Positions 8,586 through 18,974 of a stretch of 20,280 nucleotides of DNA are shown one piece after another. The number at the start of each line of letters is the position of its first letter. The first letter of the stretch is position 1. Under the pieces are notes generated by a model. That model had not been told where the DNA came from and did no database searches. It saw only the letters and a list, made by a program, of their open reading frames with translations. Source of the stretch: Lyophyllum atratum (Eukaryota; Basidiomycota; Agaricomycetes; Agaricales; Lyophyllaceae); contig JACGCN010000141.1 of NCBI GenBank assembly GCA_014905825.1, forward strand, positions 1 to 20,280, written 5' to 3'. A program made the position numbers and the translations under genes.

Positions 8586-9189
8586 CTTCTGGGTGTCGGA
8601 AGGGGAGCATATCTGGATTCTAGAGCATGGAAAGACGATTAGCGGTCCAAGCACCCGTGTGAACGTCGTCGGCTTAAAAGAGGAAGAATAGACGCTCGTC
8701 CCGCGCTGTCAAAATCCGTATGGCCGCTCACGTAACGCATACTTGACAGGCAAGAAAGAGTAGCGCGGTCCAGAGCTGTGTCTGCGTTAGTTGGGGGCAG
8801 TGAGATGGTATCTCACCTTATGATCCGATGATAGCCCACCGCACTTCTACCCAAGGATTGTAGAATTGAGTACGCGACGGAGATATGTCCGGTGATTAAT
8901 CACTTGGATTTCAGCAGGTGAGATGAGCGCAGAATCTCGACATCGTCCGACCAATCAACTTGACAGAAATCCGTGTCGGACTGTACCCCTCAACCTAAGC
9001 ATAGAATATAGATTATCGAAGATGGGGGCGAGGCATCGTGATTGATCCCTATAGAAACCGCTGACTTCTGCAAGTCACGTCCCCAATAACCAACAGCACG
9101 TAGAAGCAAAGATTCATGATATGTCAGTCTAAGCTGCGGTGCGAAAGACAAGAAAAGCGACACGCCCAGTTCTTCTTGATGAACAATGC
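8586..9189. other. No gene seen
   Basis: No convincing frame or motif on either strand. It could hold 5' sequence of the kinase locus and 3' sequence of the next minus-strand gene. Confidence 0.4.
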
Positions 9190-10167
9190 TTAGCCAAGCC
9201 CTATATTTATATCATCAGCGCACTCGAATTGCGCGAACACGGCGGCAAGACAGATACTTAGAAGGATACCAAAAATGTCGCGCGAATTGCTCGATAGACT
9301 TATCTCCGTCCGCGCATTCACCACAATTAGGGATTGTGCGGGGAATCGTAGACCAACTATCGCTGTAAAAAAAGCCGTGCATCCTGAATTATCAGTATGC
9401 TGAGATTCCTTGACAAGCGGAGGACCCCTATGTAGTGCTTCTCCAAAGACCGTTAGGGTATCATGTCACAAATAAGCTGTGTGTACCTCCACAGCTCTAC
9501 CCCAACTCTTCGACGTTGGTTCTGCCTAGTGTAGTCTGGAGGATGTCCAACGCAGTGGTACGGAGCGAGAGCGGACTTTCGTGAAACTCGATGCCTCGGT
9601 CGTGAATGCATAAGCTCAGATGAGCGTGTTTTTCACGCTGCGTCTACCTCGTCTGAGTCTTAAAAATCGCTAAAATCGATTGGGATGACATACGGTTCAG
9701 GCGAATGATTTGATCCAAGTATGACGAAGTCCGGGTCATGGGGTTCCGCCCATCAAAGAAAACGGTGTCAACTTGTGGACTTCTGGAAGGAGGAGAAGAA
9801 GACACACCTGAGGACCATAAGCTGTCGAGACAGACGCATACGCATGCCGTTTTCTGCCCATGGCAACCGGAGCTCCCATACCGTCCCCTCGAGTGACAGA
9901 AGCTAATGAACGCCGTCACTCGAGCAGCGTCAGACCAGGACGAGGAATGAAGCTCTTACGACTGTGCATGGAACATGTCGTTGCATAAGTGAGCGACTGG
10001 ATGAGTGATATACGGCCTCCGTGATATGGATGAGAGTGACGTACCAATAGCGAAATTTTAACACGGTCGTAGTCCATTGTAAACTGGATCCAAACCCCTG
10101 TGGCTAGCTCGTTTTTGGCGCAGAACTTGAACAGAAAGCCAAGCACGCCGTCTGGATGGGGTATACC
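9190..10167 (-). pseudogene. PP2C-phosphatase-like multi-exon gene, degenerate
   Basis: Exons 10045-10167, 9960-9996, 9882-9902, 9694-9807, 9501-9594 and 9190-9427 can be joined through introns of 48, 57, 74, 99 and 73 nt with the frame kept throughout, ending at TAA. Four donors are good (GTACGT, GTAAGA, GTATGG, GTATGT); GTAGAG is weaker. Motifs in order are TMDYDRVKISLL, DTVFFDGRNPMT, TDNSGCTAFFTAIV and SLIVVNARTEISLSS. They line up with PP2C features (VFDGHGG, SGTTA.., L.VANxGDSRAV), but the His/Gly of DGHGG and the GD of the second metal site are changed. The open frame upstream is stopped by an in-frame TGA at 10168-10170, and no start was found. The 21-nt exon and the GAG acceptor at 9595 are weak points. 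The PP2C assignment is an inference from motif spacing; the coding character is better supported. Confidence 0.45.
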
Positions 10168-10248
10168 TCATCGGGCAACCGAGATCGATTTATGCGACAA
10201 AGACACTTGTCCCTATAATTCACAGCAGGATCAGCAAACCACGAGCAT

Positions 10249-10937
10249 ATGAGCGATAAGTTGGGAAGAAACAAAACCGTCCAGACCCGGACCGTTATCA
10301 ACGGGCTATGTGATATCCAGGACGTGGAATTTCCGGGCCATGTAACGTGCTCAAGTGTTCCGCCCTTGTAAGCCTAGCAAACGGTCAACAGGCGCGATGA
10401 CTTCCAAATAAGAAAGCCGCAGAGTCGAGGGTGTCTAGACGTGGAAGACAGAAGTCGAGACAATGGTTGACTCTGCCAATGGTTGAAACGTTGAAGTTCA
10501 GCCGGATCAACTGGGCCGTCGTTATCTTATCAGAGCGATCAGCCAAGTGCGTGCTGTTTGTTTCGACCCCAACGCTCATTTCTCTTCTTACCAAGTTGCC
10601 GTTCGCCAACAAACGGCGAGCTCAAAGTCTATGAGCCGCGAAAAAATGTTGTCGACATCGTCATGGGGGATTCGGGAGCTGCTGAAGAGGTGCATGGCGC
10701 TTATGTTGGAACACAAAGGACGTGCCGACGTCTGAGGCGCTCAATAACGGTGAGTTGTAGCGGTACTTTTTTTGTTCGTTCAGTGGTTTCTTATTTCTGG
10801 CAGCCTTCGACTAGGCCGACAATCAATCTTCGCCATCCACATAACTCGAGTAATATGCAGGATGCGATGAGAAGATCACTGGCCAGATTCTCGAGGTGTC
10901 TATGGCTCATACTGACTTTGAAGAGCAGTTTGCATAG
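10249..10937 (+). pseudogene. Broken plus-strand coding remnant, family unknown
   Basis: A first possible exon (10249-10367, MSDKLGRNKTVQTRTV...) ends at a GTAAGC donor. From 10487 to 10749 a protein-like stretch runs through three frames: one holding QPDQLGRRYLIRAISQVRAV, one NGELKVYEPRKNVVDIVMGD, one KDVPTSEALNN. Each change is at a short A run (about 10607-10610 and 10720-10722), consistent with one missing A each. The last frame continues across a 111-nt GTGAGT..CAG intron (10750-10860) into CDEKITGQILEVSMAHTDFE and stops at 10937. I do not recognise the family. The pattern means a gene with two one-base deletions, real or artefactual. Confidence 0.35.
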
Positions 10938-11668
10938 CACAGCCGCTACCACAGCCTCAGGTGCCACAATCACAACGACGGCGCAAGACGAGCCCGGTCT
11001 TGGACCGAAAGCACCGCCGCACGAGCGCCCCCGTCATCGACGGCTCCAATATCTCGAAGCCCAAACTGCGGGTCTCCTTCATCCTGTCCCAACCGCCATC
11101 GCAGGCTGCCGTCAAGGACCAAGATGTCGTTATCGACATCGACGAACCCTGGTCACTAGGGTCAGACATCCATCTCCGGACGATATCTCCGCGCCCGAGA
11201 AACCCGGGAGAAAGTGCTTTAGTACACCCAATCCTGGCGAGGCATAACCGCCTACGCACCGTTCTCTCATCCGCCCTACGCCCCCTTCGTCGTACACTCC
11301 CGGATTCAGACCCCGCCCCCTGCCCGCGTATGTCATTTACACCACCACCCCCATTGCCTCAGAGAGAATCGTCGTTCCATCTACTCCATAACCCGCTCCT
11401 CCTCCGCATACCGCTTCCGCTCCGACCCGCCCAACAGTACGCCCACCTTGGTTCCCTGAAACCTCTCCTCCACCTATGTCATCGGGCCACCGCCGGATCT
11501 CGACCAGGATGCCCGTGTTGCGAGTGACGGCGCTCAGTCCGCGAGGAACGGCCGCCAACAGGAGGGCTCGAGGAGCGGGAGGTGGAGGGGGTCGCAACGG
11601 GGAGGGTACCGAGGAGCAGTTCATTTGAAAATGGGGATGGGCTGGCCGTGATGTGGTCATGCGGGTGG
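10938..11668 (+). other. Plus-strand coding-like region, Pro/Gly/Arg-rich
   Basis: This GC-rich stretch is open in all three plus frames for long distances, so the real frame is hard to choose. The most protein-like pieces are PQSQRRRKTSPVLDRKHRRT and KDQDVVIDIDEPWSLGSDIH (frame from 10961), then PAYVIYTTTPIASERIVVPS. Around 11520-11620 an RGG-like segment, SRSGRWRGSQRGGYRG, lies in another frame. It looks like the disordered, RNA-binding-type part of a larger protein whose frame is interrupted, but no domain was recognised. Confidence 0.3.
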
Positions 11669-11719
11669 GTATTTTCGTGATCTTGACCTCCGCAGAGGAC
11701 TGATCATTTTTCGATTCAG

Positions 11720-12120
11720 GCGGGACCTATGACATCGGGAGGGATAGGGAGGGAGGTAATGAGGAAGGATATGTAGGCAGCGGAGGTAGGGGGGGCGGAT
11801 GGAAGTGGAGTGAGAGGTCGGCGGGGACGTTCGGCCTTTTCTCCACGCGACAGGTACGCTGGTGTTCATTGTTATGTCTCGGGGTATGTCTAACACGTTG
11901 AATCAGCTCCATTACCAACATCACTGCTTCGCCAGCGCGGCGCTCAGTTTTCCCAGCTGCGACGGGCTTCAGTCTCCAGCGCGAACTCAACTCCACGGCC
12001 GGGCGAAGCGTCCTTACGAGCTCCGCAAGCTGAACGCGAGCTTCAAGCTACGTCCGAGGACAAGATTGATGTGGAGAAGGTGTTTATGAATGTCGACCAA
12101 GGTTTTCCAAACTCGGGATG
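11720..12120 (+). CDS. Candidate exons of an unidentified plus-strand gene
   Basis: A 51-nt intron (11669-11719, with a CTGATC branch-like motif and a TTTTTCGATTCAG acceptor) joins GRDVVMRVG to a Gly-rich exon, GTYDIGRDREGGNEEGYVGS, running to 11853. A 53-nt intron (11854-11906, GTACGC..CAG) follows. The next exon is open in two frames. The more protein-like one holds LRAPQAERELQATSEDKIDV and EKVFMNVDQGFPNSGW but does not match the phase of the previous exon. Further frames to 12695 (SASASTIDSFTAIHL; QERIKKIRRDAMKVQREKE) may belong to it but are crossed by stops. The same indel problem as elsewhere is likely. Function unknown. Confidence 0.35.
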
Positions 12121-12699
12121 GTGCGTTCGTTTTCGGTTTCGCGTCAGTTTATCTTACTCACAAGGTTTGTAGATACTTCATATTCTCCGTTGTTTCCGTC
12201 ACCGGCTCCACGATCACCTCATCCACTCGTTCCATCACCATAGTCGAGACTATCTTCAATATTCGGCCCCAAGTCCATCACCAGCGCAAGCGCGAGCACG
12301 ATTGACTCCTTCACTGCTATCCACCTCACGCTGTACGCTACGTCTTCGCTTTGTTCTAGTTCATCGCTTGGTCGGTAGGGACGGTGACATCGATATGAAC
12401 GAGGGGGTATCGGCTGCGAAGATCGGCGTCCGAGATATCGATGCTCGCACCTCCGCTTCAGAGGTTTGGCCGGTCGTGAAGACTCTTGGGCGGGGCTGCA
12501 GGAGCGGATAAAGAAAATACGAAGGGACGCGATGAAGGTACAGAGGGAGAAGGAGATTTCTGCACACCGTGTCACTGGGAGCGGCATGAGGAGCACGTCG
12601 AGGAAATTATACTCGCTCGTCAGCACCTGCGCCGGCGTCCACCACCTGGTCCGCCGTGTCGATCGAAAACGGGCGAGTGGAAGGCATTAACCTGATGGA

Positions 12700-13026
12700 T
12701 ACGCAGTTACCCTCGTTGTACCCTTCATGGACGGTAATAAATGCATTCAGGATGTGTACCGGTGGTTTACGAAGAACCCATGAGACCTGGCGCTCGGGTG
12801 ATAATAGTACAAGGGTAAGGGAGGTGCGGCCCTCATACGATCCAATCCTCCTACATCACTCTCCCTGGTTCTTTCGAGTCTCACGGGTCAGGTTTCAGTT
12901 TCACCATTATACAGGAATCCCTTTCTTTTGCATGGCACACATACACTGGCAGCAAGGTAGCAAAGCAGCACGATAACGAAAGACACAGGAAGAAAACAGA
13001 GAAAGAGTTGAACTATACGTAAAGGA
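12700..13026. other. No gene seen
   Basis: Short intergenic stretch, probably containing the 3' untranslated part of the minus-strand gene ending at 13027. No motif noted. Confidence 0.4.
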
Positions 13027-15293
13027 TCAATTAGAGCGCACCCGCTTTGACGGTCCCGGAATGTTGTCGTCGTCTTCGTTCGAAACCGCTGCCCTTTTCA
13101 TGGAGGCATGCGGACTCATAGTCGACTCCGTTCTCGCGCCATACACGTGCTGCTCATCGAGAAACCCCTCGATCTCGACATCGGAGTATCCACGATCACC
13201 CCGACGCACGACAGACCTCTGACTATACGGATCATAAAGCCATGAAGGGTTCCGGCCTTCGAGCAGCTGACGCGTGTCTGTCACTGCATCTCTCGATAGC
13301 GCGCAGCGGATGTCTGAAATTGCAACCACTGATTGCGGGCAGAGTACGATCACTAGGCGCTCGAGGAGACCGTAGATCTTGTCAGCGGGGTTCTGGACAG
13401 CAAGGCGCAGACGGGCTCTGTCGAGTTCAAGGCCTTCGAAGGGACAGCATGAAGGCAGGGGAAAGAAAGGACAATCGAAGATGAAAACGCAACCAAAACT
13501 TCCTCCATGGTCGTTCATCGCACGGCCCTTCCACGTAGCCATCTCTGTTGTTCCCTCCTCAGCACGAAGCCTCCATTTCCTCAAATCCTCCTTCAAAACG
13601 TCCACGGAGGCAACGGAGGCTGCAAGCTGATTTTCAAGGTCCTTCACGCGGTCTTGGGAAATCGCTAACTCCCCTTTTAGCTGCGTAACGTCGTCTGCAC
13701 TACGCTCATCGCTCGAAGCGACTACTGGCAAGGCAACGCGATCCTTCTCCGAATCCCTGGTGTGCGTCTATAGTCAGCAGGGCCTGATCCAACTGTCCTC
13801 GAACACCTGTGAGCTCCAGCGATATCGTCTCATTGGAGCGACGTAGGGTGTTTCGTTCTTCGCGCAGGCGATCGACTTGTTTAACAAGTATAGATATGGT
13901 CTTCTGTCGCTGGGAGTTTGCGGCATTCGCGAGCATGACATCTAAATTGTTGCGGGTAGTGATTTCATCCCTTTCCATACTCAATGTCGAAGTGTGTTCG
14001 GTAGGTGGCACGGGACCAGGTACCGGCGAAGGAGGTTGGGGAGAGTCTGAAGGAAGAGGCTGCTGGGAAGGGGGTGCATCGTGAAAAAAGCCTACACCAT
14101 CTATCGCGTCTTTCGACTGAGAATCTACCACCGTGCCCGCCGCCCGGGCCTTGGATTGTTCCTTCACCTTTGGTCTCGACTTCGCACTCCCCGAAAGCTG
14201 GATCGTCCATGCCACCCGTCCCTTTGACCTCCCACCCGCTCTACTCACGGGACCACCAGAAACATCACCCCTAACCTCCTTCACCTTTCCGTCGACCTTT
14301 CCGGCCGAATTGACCCCCGGACCAGGCTTTGACTTCGAAGCCTTGCTGTTACCGCGTTCGGGTTCCAAGAGTGGCCGTTTCTCTACCGATAGCGTCTTCC
14401 TCGGCACACGCGGCTGGACCTGCCAATTATTGTTGAGGGCCCATCTTACAAAATTCGTTGTCAAATTTAAATTCTTGGGCATGTCGAATAGGGCGAAATT
14501 GGCCTTGACGTAGCAAGCCTGCTTCGCTTCATGACAACCTGTACAAGCGAGCTGTGGGCGCGCTCCGTCTGAAGGGGTGGAGAAGTCGCAGCGGAGGCCA
14601 TTCTTGCTGCAAACGAGACAAGTCTGCAACTGCGATCAGCCTTGGGCACGTAAAACAAAAGGAGAGATAGAGCCTCAGATCAAGCAAATTCGCACCCCAG
14701 TAAACTGTCGCCGCCAGGCAGCGCGGGTGGGCCTCGAATTGAGCCTTTTCCAGGCCTGGATGAACTCTGAGCGAGGTATTTCGATCACTGGCTGTTCTTC
14801 ATTGACCTCGTCGTCGGTACTCTCGTCGTTTTCAGCCCCATCAGTACCCCCATTCTCCTCATCCTCATCTTCGTAGTCGTCCTCATCTTCGTTTCCAGCA
14901 CGAAGGCCACCACCGTCGCTCTCCCCTTCCTCTTCCTCCTCCTCCGCTTCACAGTGGTGCTTCCCATTAAGACCATCCTTATCATCCTGCGCCTCCGAGT
15001 CCTCGCCCTCAGGCTCGGCACGACCCTCACCACCACTTTTAACTCCCAGAGCATCTCTCGCTTCATCCTCGCCAGACTCATATTCACCTAAAGCCGATCA
15101 TGAAGTAAATCGCGCGTCATAGGCGACGTGACTCACCATTGAGAATGTCGTAGGGCATGTAGCGAGGGACTACTGAAAAAATCCCAGAAAGCTGGCCCAC
15201 TGCCCTAAGCGAACGCAATTCTTTCCGGCGCAACATTTCGGCAGTATTCTCCACCCCACCCAGTACCATGGACTTCTGCAAATTATTGCTCAT
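13027..15293 (-). CDS. Zn2Cys6-like, acidic and coiled-coil nuclear-type protein
   Basis: Exon 1 (15137-15293, MSNNLQKSMVLGG...) joins exon 2 (14696-15087) over a 49-nt GTGAGT intron, and exon 2 joins exon 3 (from 14629) over a 66-nt intron; phases fit exactly. Exon 2 encodes a long Glu/Asp tract, then SEFIQAWKRLNSRPTRAAWR. Exon 3 starts with a cysteine pattern C-x2-C-x6-C-x14-C-x2-C-x6-C, beginning CLVCSKNGLRC and ending CTGCHEAKQAC. That is close to the fungal binuclear zinc cluster but has an atypically long central loop. A Lys/Ser/Pro-rich linker and a coiled coil (QVDRLREERNTLRRSNET, then VTQLKGELAISQDRVKDLEN) follow. The tail ends in an NLS-like PGPSKRVRSN. Between the two coiled-coil parts (about 13720-13820) the frame changes by one. 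An 82-nt intron (GTGTTC..GCCAG) or an indel would explain it. A T-rich 90-nt in-frame tract (13434-13523) is probably another intron. The likely role is DNA-binding or chromatin-associated, by inference only. Confidence 0.7.
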
Positions 15294-17127
15294 GACGGAG
15301 ACCCCAGACGCGTTGAACTTGAAGTTCTGTCTGAGTCTCGGCAGAAAATCCCGGCATGTGATCACGATTCCCACGATGCACGAAGCACTAGGATTGCGCT
15401 TGCGTCCGCCATTCCAATACTACCCATACTTAGTACTAAGTACTAGGTCAACGATTCATCACCTCGTCTCTTGGACCACCTTCACCTCTCTCCAACTTTC
15501 CGTTCGACGTACTCCATGAGTACTCTATCACTACTCTAAAATGGCCATTCTATATCTTGAACGGCGGATACATACACGACCGGATGCGTGATAGTGCGTG
15601 ATAGTGTTATCGAAGTCAGAGATCAACTCAAATGGTGGACTGTGACGAGCCAAGACTGCCCTACCTCGTCTATGCCTGGATTGTCACGGTCGACTGACCG
15701 CCCTGACGTTGAGGAGCATCGAGAGCCGACGTAGCTTTTCGAAACAACAAGTCAATTCAATCATGATTCCAGAGCTCTCTAAAATACGATTGCTTTCAGT
15801 TTGTTCGACACGGCTGCCACTCTAATCAGCTTCTACAAACTTTGGTATGTCACTGTTCGAACTTCCGCTACAGATTCAGGACGTCCCACGGAACGGAATC
15901 CGTAATATAGGGAATACGGTTTCGTACCTGCGCAGATAAACGACGGACTGCTGTGAACCCCTCGCCATGTACTTGAACCTAGGGACGTACTCGAGAGGCC
16001 TATACTGCATCGTCTCTCCTTCAACCTATAAGACCGCTCTCGAGTCTTGAAGCCACTTACTGTGAAGGTTGTCAACACCGGACTTTCTGACACGAACTTC
16101 ATGTCCTTGTGTCCTGAGGGTCTATCAAACGATAGTGTCTACACGTGTCCTTAGGATGGCGGAGTCATGCAGAAGGCGCGAATCGGAAGGGTGTCAAATC
16201 GCATCTTCGAATCTCAGCCATCAGTCCGCTTTCTCTTGCTCCTCATACCACCACCACCCACAGCGTCGCGGGTCTGCTTGATAGCTTCTTATGCGCAGTA
16301 ATCCAGGCCATTCAAAGGAAGTCGCTACGTACTTCCGGGAATCAGATGTCGGGTACCCGGGTAGTAGTGAGGCGAGAGAGGGAGGTATCCCAGCTTAGAC
16401 CAAGTTTAGACTCGAATCGCGTGGCGAGTGGCGACAGCTATTCTCCTACTTTATCGTACTGACCGTCGGTAACCGTTTGATCAGGTGTCTTGACGATGAC
16501 CAGACTATTCCGTGTCTTCCTAATAGTGTGCTAATAGCGCTCGATCAGACGTCTTGCCTACTGGAGTGAGTACTCGACCGAACTTCGTCATCCAATCTTC
16601 TCTCGGTGAGTTCTGCTCTTTTCAGCTTAATTTGGTGGTGTCCCCAGGTACTTAGCCGTTTCTCTCCATCGACAGCTCATCGACGTTGTTGGGAAGTCTC
16701 ACCATGATTTCCTGACATCGGGCTGAGCCCATCAACTCTGGTCAGAGAGTTAAGGCATAGCTGGATGCTGTCGATGTGATATAAGATACAATCAACGTAC
16801 GCTAATCTCTATCCGCCTTATCCATCGTTTTGATATTCGACTCCCCACCTAGCTGCTACGTACATTCTCGCGATGGATGGATACAAGTCCGATCGAACAT
16901 TACATGAGCCTCGAAATCAACTCGAAATTCGCGACGCCATGGACCCACAGCCAATCATAGAGGGAAAGAAAAGATATTCATGACCGAAACCGAGCCGACA
17001 TCAGAAATTACACGAACGTACTACCTATCATGCCTCCCATCCCCATCCCCAAATACTCGTAAAAAATAAATCAAAAAAAAAGCACAACCTTTTATAGTCC
17101 ACTCCCCATCCCCATCCCTTCCATCGC
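15294..17127. other. Long stretch without a recognisable gene
   Basis: I find no convincing exon on either strand. Small features are the palindrome at 15429-15440, a doubled GTGATAGTGCGTGATAGTG at about 15590-15606, and a TA-rich A-run at 17061-17090 just past the stop of the next minus-strand gene, which may be its 3' processing region. It could contain decayed transposon sequence, but I saw no terminal repeats. Confidence 0.4.
15429..15440. repeat. 12-bp palindrome CTTAGTACTAAG
   Basis: A perfect palindrome followed by GTACTAGG, so the TACTAAG/TAGTACT motif is repeated. It lies about 140 bp upstream of the ATG of the zinc-cluster-like gene (which reads leftward). It could be a binding site for a dimeric regulator. 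Confidence 0.35.
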
Positions 17128-18872
17128 TCACAGCGCAAACACATTAACATCATCAATAAACGACCACGCCGGCGCCTTCCCCCCATGGAACGCCAGCCTA
17201 TCACTCCCGCGCGCCGTCACCGTAAGCTCATAAAACGTGAACGGCTGGAACCCCGGCCTAATCGTCTTCACAATCGCGCCATTCCACAACACATCAATAA
17301 ACGCGTCCTTCTCCGCCTCCGACCCCGCATACAAGCTCGACTGGAAGAACGTGATCGTATACCTCTTCCCCGCCACAGTCATCAGCGGCGCCCTCGGCAT
17401 CAACGTCCCCGCCAGCGCGTCCACCCCGCTCGCAGACCCGAGGAGGGCGACGCTGCTCCCGGTGCGGGCGTACGGCGCGTAGTGGAAGATGCTGGCGTCG
17501 AGGGAGCCGCCGAGGGGGCTGGTGCCGATCCAGGCGGGAGTAGGAGGCGGCGAAGCAGAACTCGTCCCCGCCGCCGCAGGTGTACCCCTCGAAGCCGCCG
17601 TCGATGACGAGGGACTTGCGCTTGTACCCGCGGGAGTAGGTCACTTTGAGGTCGCCTTGGCCGTAATTGACTGCGGTGGACTCGTCTGCGACGAGGTAGT
17701 ACTGTCAGGGAGGGGGAGGGGCGGAGGTTAGTGTGGGTCTGGAGCGGGGTGGGGTGGGGGGGGGGTACTCACGAAGCTGCAGGTATAGGTGGTGGGGACG
17801 CCGTTAACGAGGGCACGCCAGATGTTGAAGTACTGGCAGGCACCCCCGGCCCCGTCGGATCCGCGCGTGTTGCAGAGCGCTGCGCAGGCGTCCACGTCGT
17901 ACTTGTCGATGAAGGCGAAGCCCATGTACTGTCCAACTCGTCAGTACCGTGCTCCACGACAAGTGATAGGTGAAGGAGGATGGACTTACCCCTGGTGCGT
18001 TGTTCGCGCCGTTGGTGGGACCGAAGACGATCTCGTAGCCGTCGGGGGTGGCGGGGTCGGCGAGGGTCTTGGCTGCCCAACCGCTGCTGTTCTGGATGTA
18101 GGTCAGGCCGGATGGGGGTTCGATGGACTGCTGGCCGCCCCGGTTGGTCTTCTCCGCTGCAGCGTGGATGTCCCGTACACCGCGCACTTCAGGTTGGAGT
18201 GTTCGCCAAAGACGAAGTCGAGAAGGTAGTTGTTATATTCATAATACAGGTTGGCGAACACTACACCGAAGGAGGGTTAGGATGTGGGAAACGGGTCTGG
18301 GGAGGGAGAGGAGGGACGTACCACAGCCGTTGACGCGACTGCAGAAGTTGAGGCAGGCGTCGACGTCGTATGTGGCGTTGGAGACGACGGTGTAGGTGAG
18401 ATACGCCGTTCCCTCGATCGAACCATCCCTATCGGTCAACCTCGTACCCGTGCCTGCGAACACCTGTTCGTACCCAGCAACAGTGCGTCTCGACAAGTCG
18501 ACCGTGGGGCGGGCTTTCGCTGACAGCAGGCTGACTGTGGTTCCGGAATCGACGACCTGGCCGTCGAGGGCGGTGACGAGGGTGTCGGGGACAGGCTGGT
18601 TCGGGGGCGCGTCGTCGGTGGCACCGGCCTTCTGGTCGACGAGAGGGACGGTGACCGCGATGTTCTGGGTGTCGGTCGTCGTGCCATTCACGTCGACCTC
18701 CTGGGGAGTATTGGGGATACCTCGCTGTGCAGGGGGACGATGCCTGAGGTAGCAGCTAGGACCCAGGGACGAGGTGAGTACCTATCAGCAAGGGGGAGTC
18801 TCGAGATGATGGCTTACCATTCGCCGTTATAGCTAACAGGGTGAGAGTCAATAGACGCGAGAAGGATTGCAT
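17128..18872 (-). CDS. Secreted two-unit cysteine-motif protein, mushroom family
   Basis: Exons are 18818-18872 (signal peptide MQSFSRLLTLTLLAITAN), 18322-18720, 17990-18260, 17773-17928 and 17128-17701. Introns 2-4 are 61, 61 and 71 nt with GTACGT, GTAAGT and GTGAGT donors; intron 1 (about 18721-18817) has an uncertain acceptor. The mature protein carries two related cysteine units: YDVDACLNFCSRVNGC, leading into VFANLYYEYNN, and YDVDACAALCNTRG with GGACQYFNIWRA. These look PAN/WSC-like. A C-terminal beta-rich domain follows, with FIDVLWNGAIVKTIRPGF and ending APAWSFIDDVNVFAL. I associate this architecture with extracellular fruit-body-type proteins of Agaricomycetes; the function is not known to me. 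Two one-base breaks occur: the CCC at 18172-18174 (one G short in the coding strand before DIHAAAEKTN) and near 17536-17540 (before WIGTSPLGGS). All other frames and splice sites are intact, so sequence error is as likely as decay. Confidence 0.8.
17746..17765 (+). repeat. G-run, potential G-quadruplex
   Basis: GGGGTGGGGT followed by ten G, inside intron 4 of the secreted-protein gene (C-rich in the transcript). More G runs lie at 17708-17745. On the plus strand this can form a G-quadruplex. It is also a place where read errors concentrate. Confidence 0.6.
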
Positions 18873-18963
18873 GTTAGGAGAGGGGGAACGCGTTCAGCGA
18901 AGTCGTCCGGTGAGAGAAGCCGTCCGAAGTTGAGCTGACTTACAGTGGTCTCCCTCTCCGCTC

Positions 18964-18969
18964 TTTATA
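18964..18969 (-). promoter_or_regulatory. TATA box of the secreted-protein gene
   Basis: GGGTATAAAGAG on the minus strand lies about 95 nt upstream of the ATG at 18872. A CT-rich leader (CCCCCTCTCCTAAC) directly precedes the start codon. The distance and the strong TATA fit a highly regulated fungal promoter. Confidence 0.6.
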
Positions 18970-18974
18970 CCCTC

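Noticed and set aside
12219..12626. 135-codon minus-strand ORF
   Set aside because: No motif or splice structure. The plus strand reads more protein-like here (Ser/Thr-rich and coiled-coil-like pieces).
14005..14513. Plus-strand ORFs opposite the zinc-cluster-like gene
   Set aside because: They are antisense shadows of exon 3, which is fixed by two exact intron junctions and the cysteine pattern.
15639..16700. Possible solo LTR beginning TGTGACGAGCC
   Set aside because: No matching terminal end, target-site duplication, primer-binding site or second copy could be seen.
17185..18752. Plus-strand Arg- and Gly-rich ORFs of 80-146 codons
   Set aside because: They are GC-rich antisense frames of the secreted-protein gene, which has a signal peptide, TATA box and phased introns on the minus strand.
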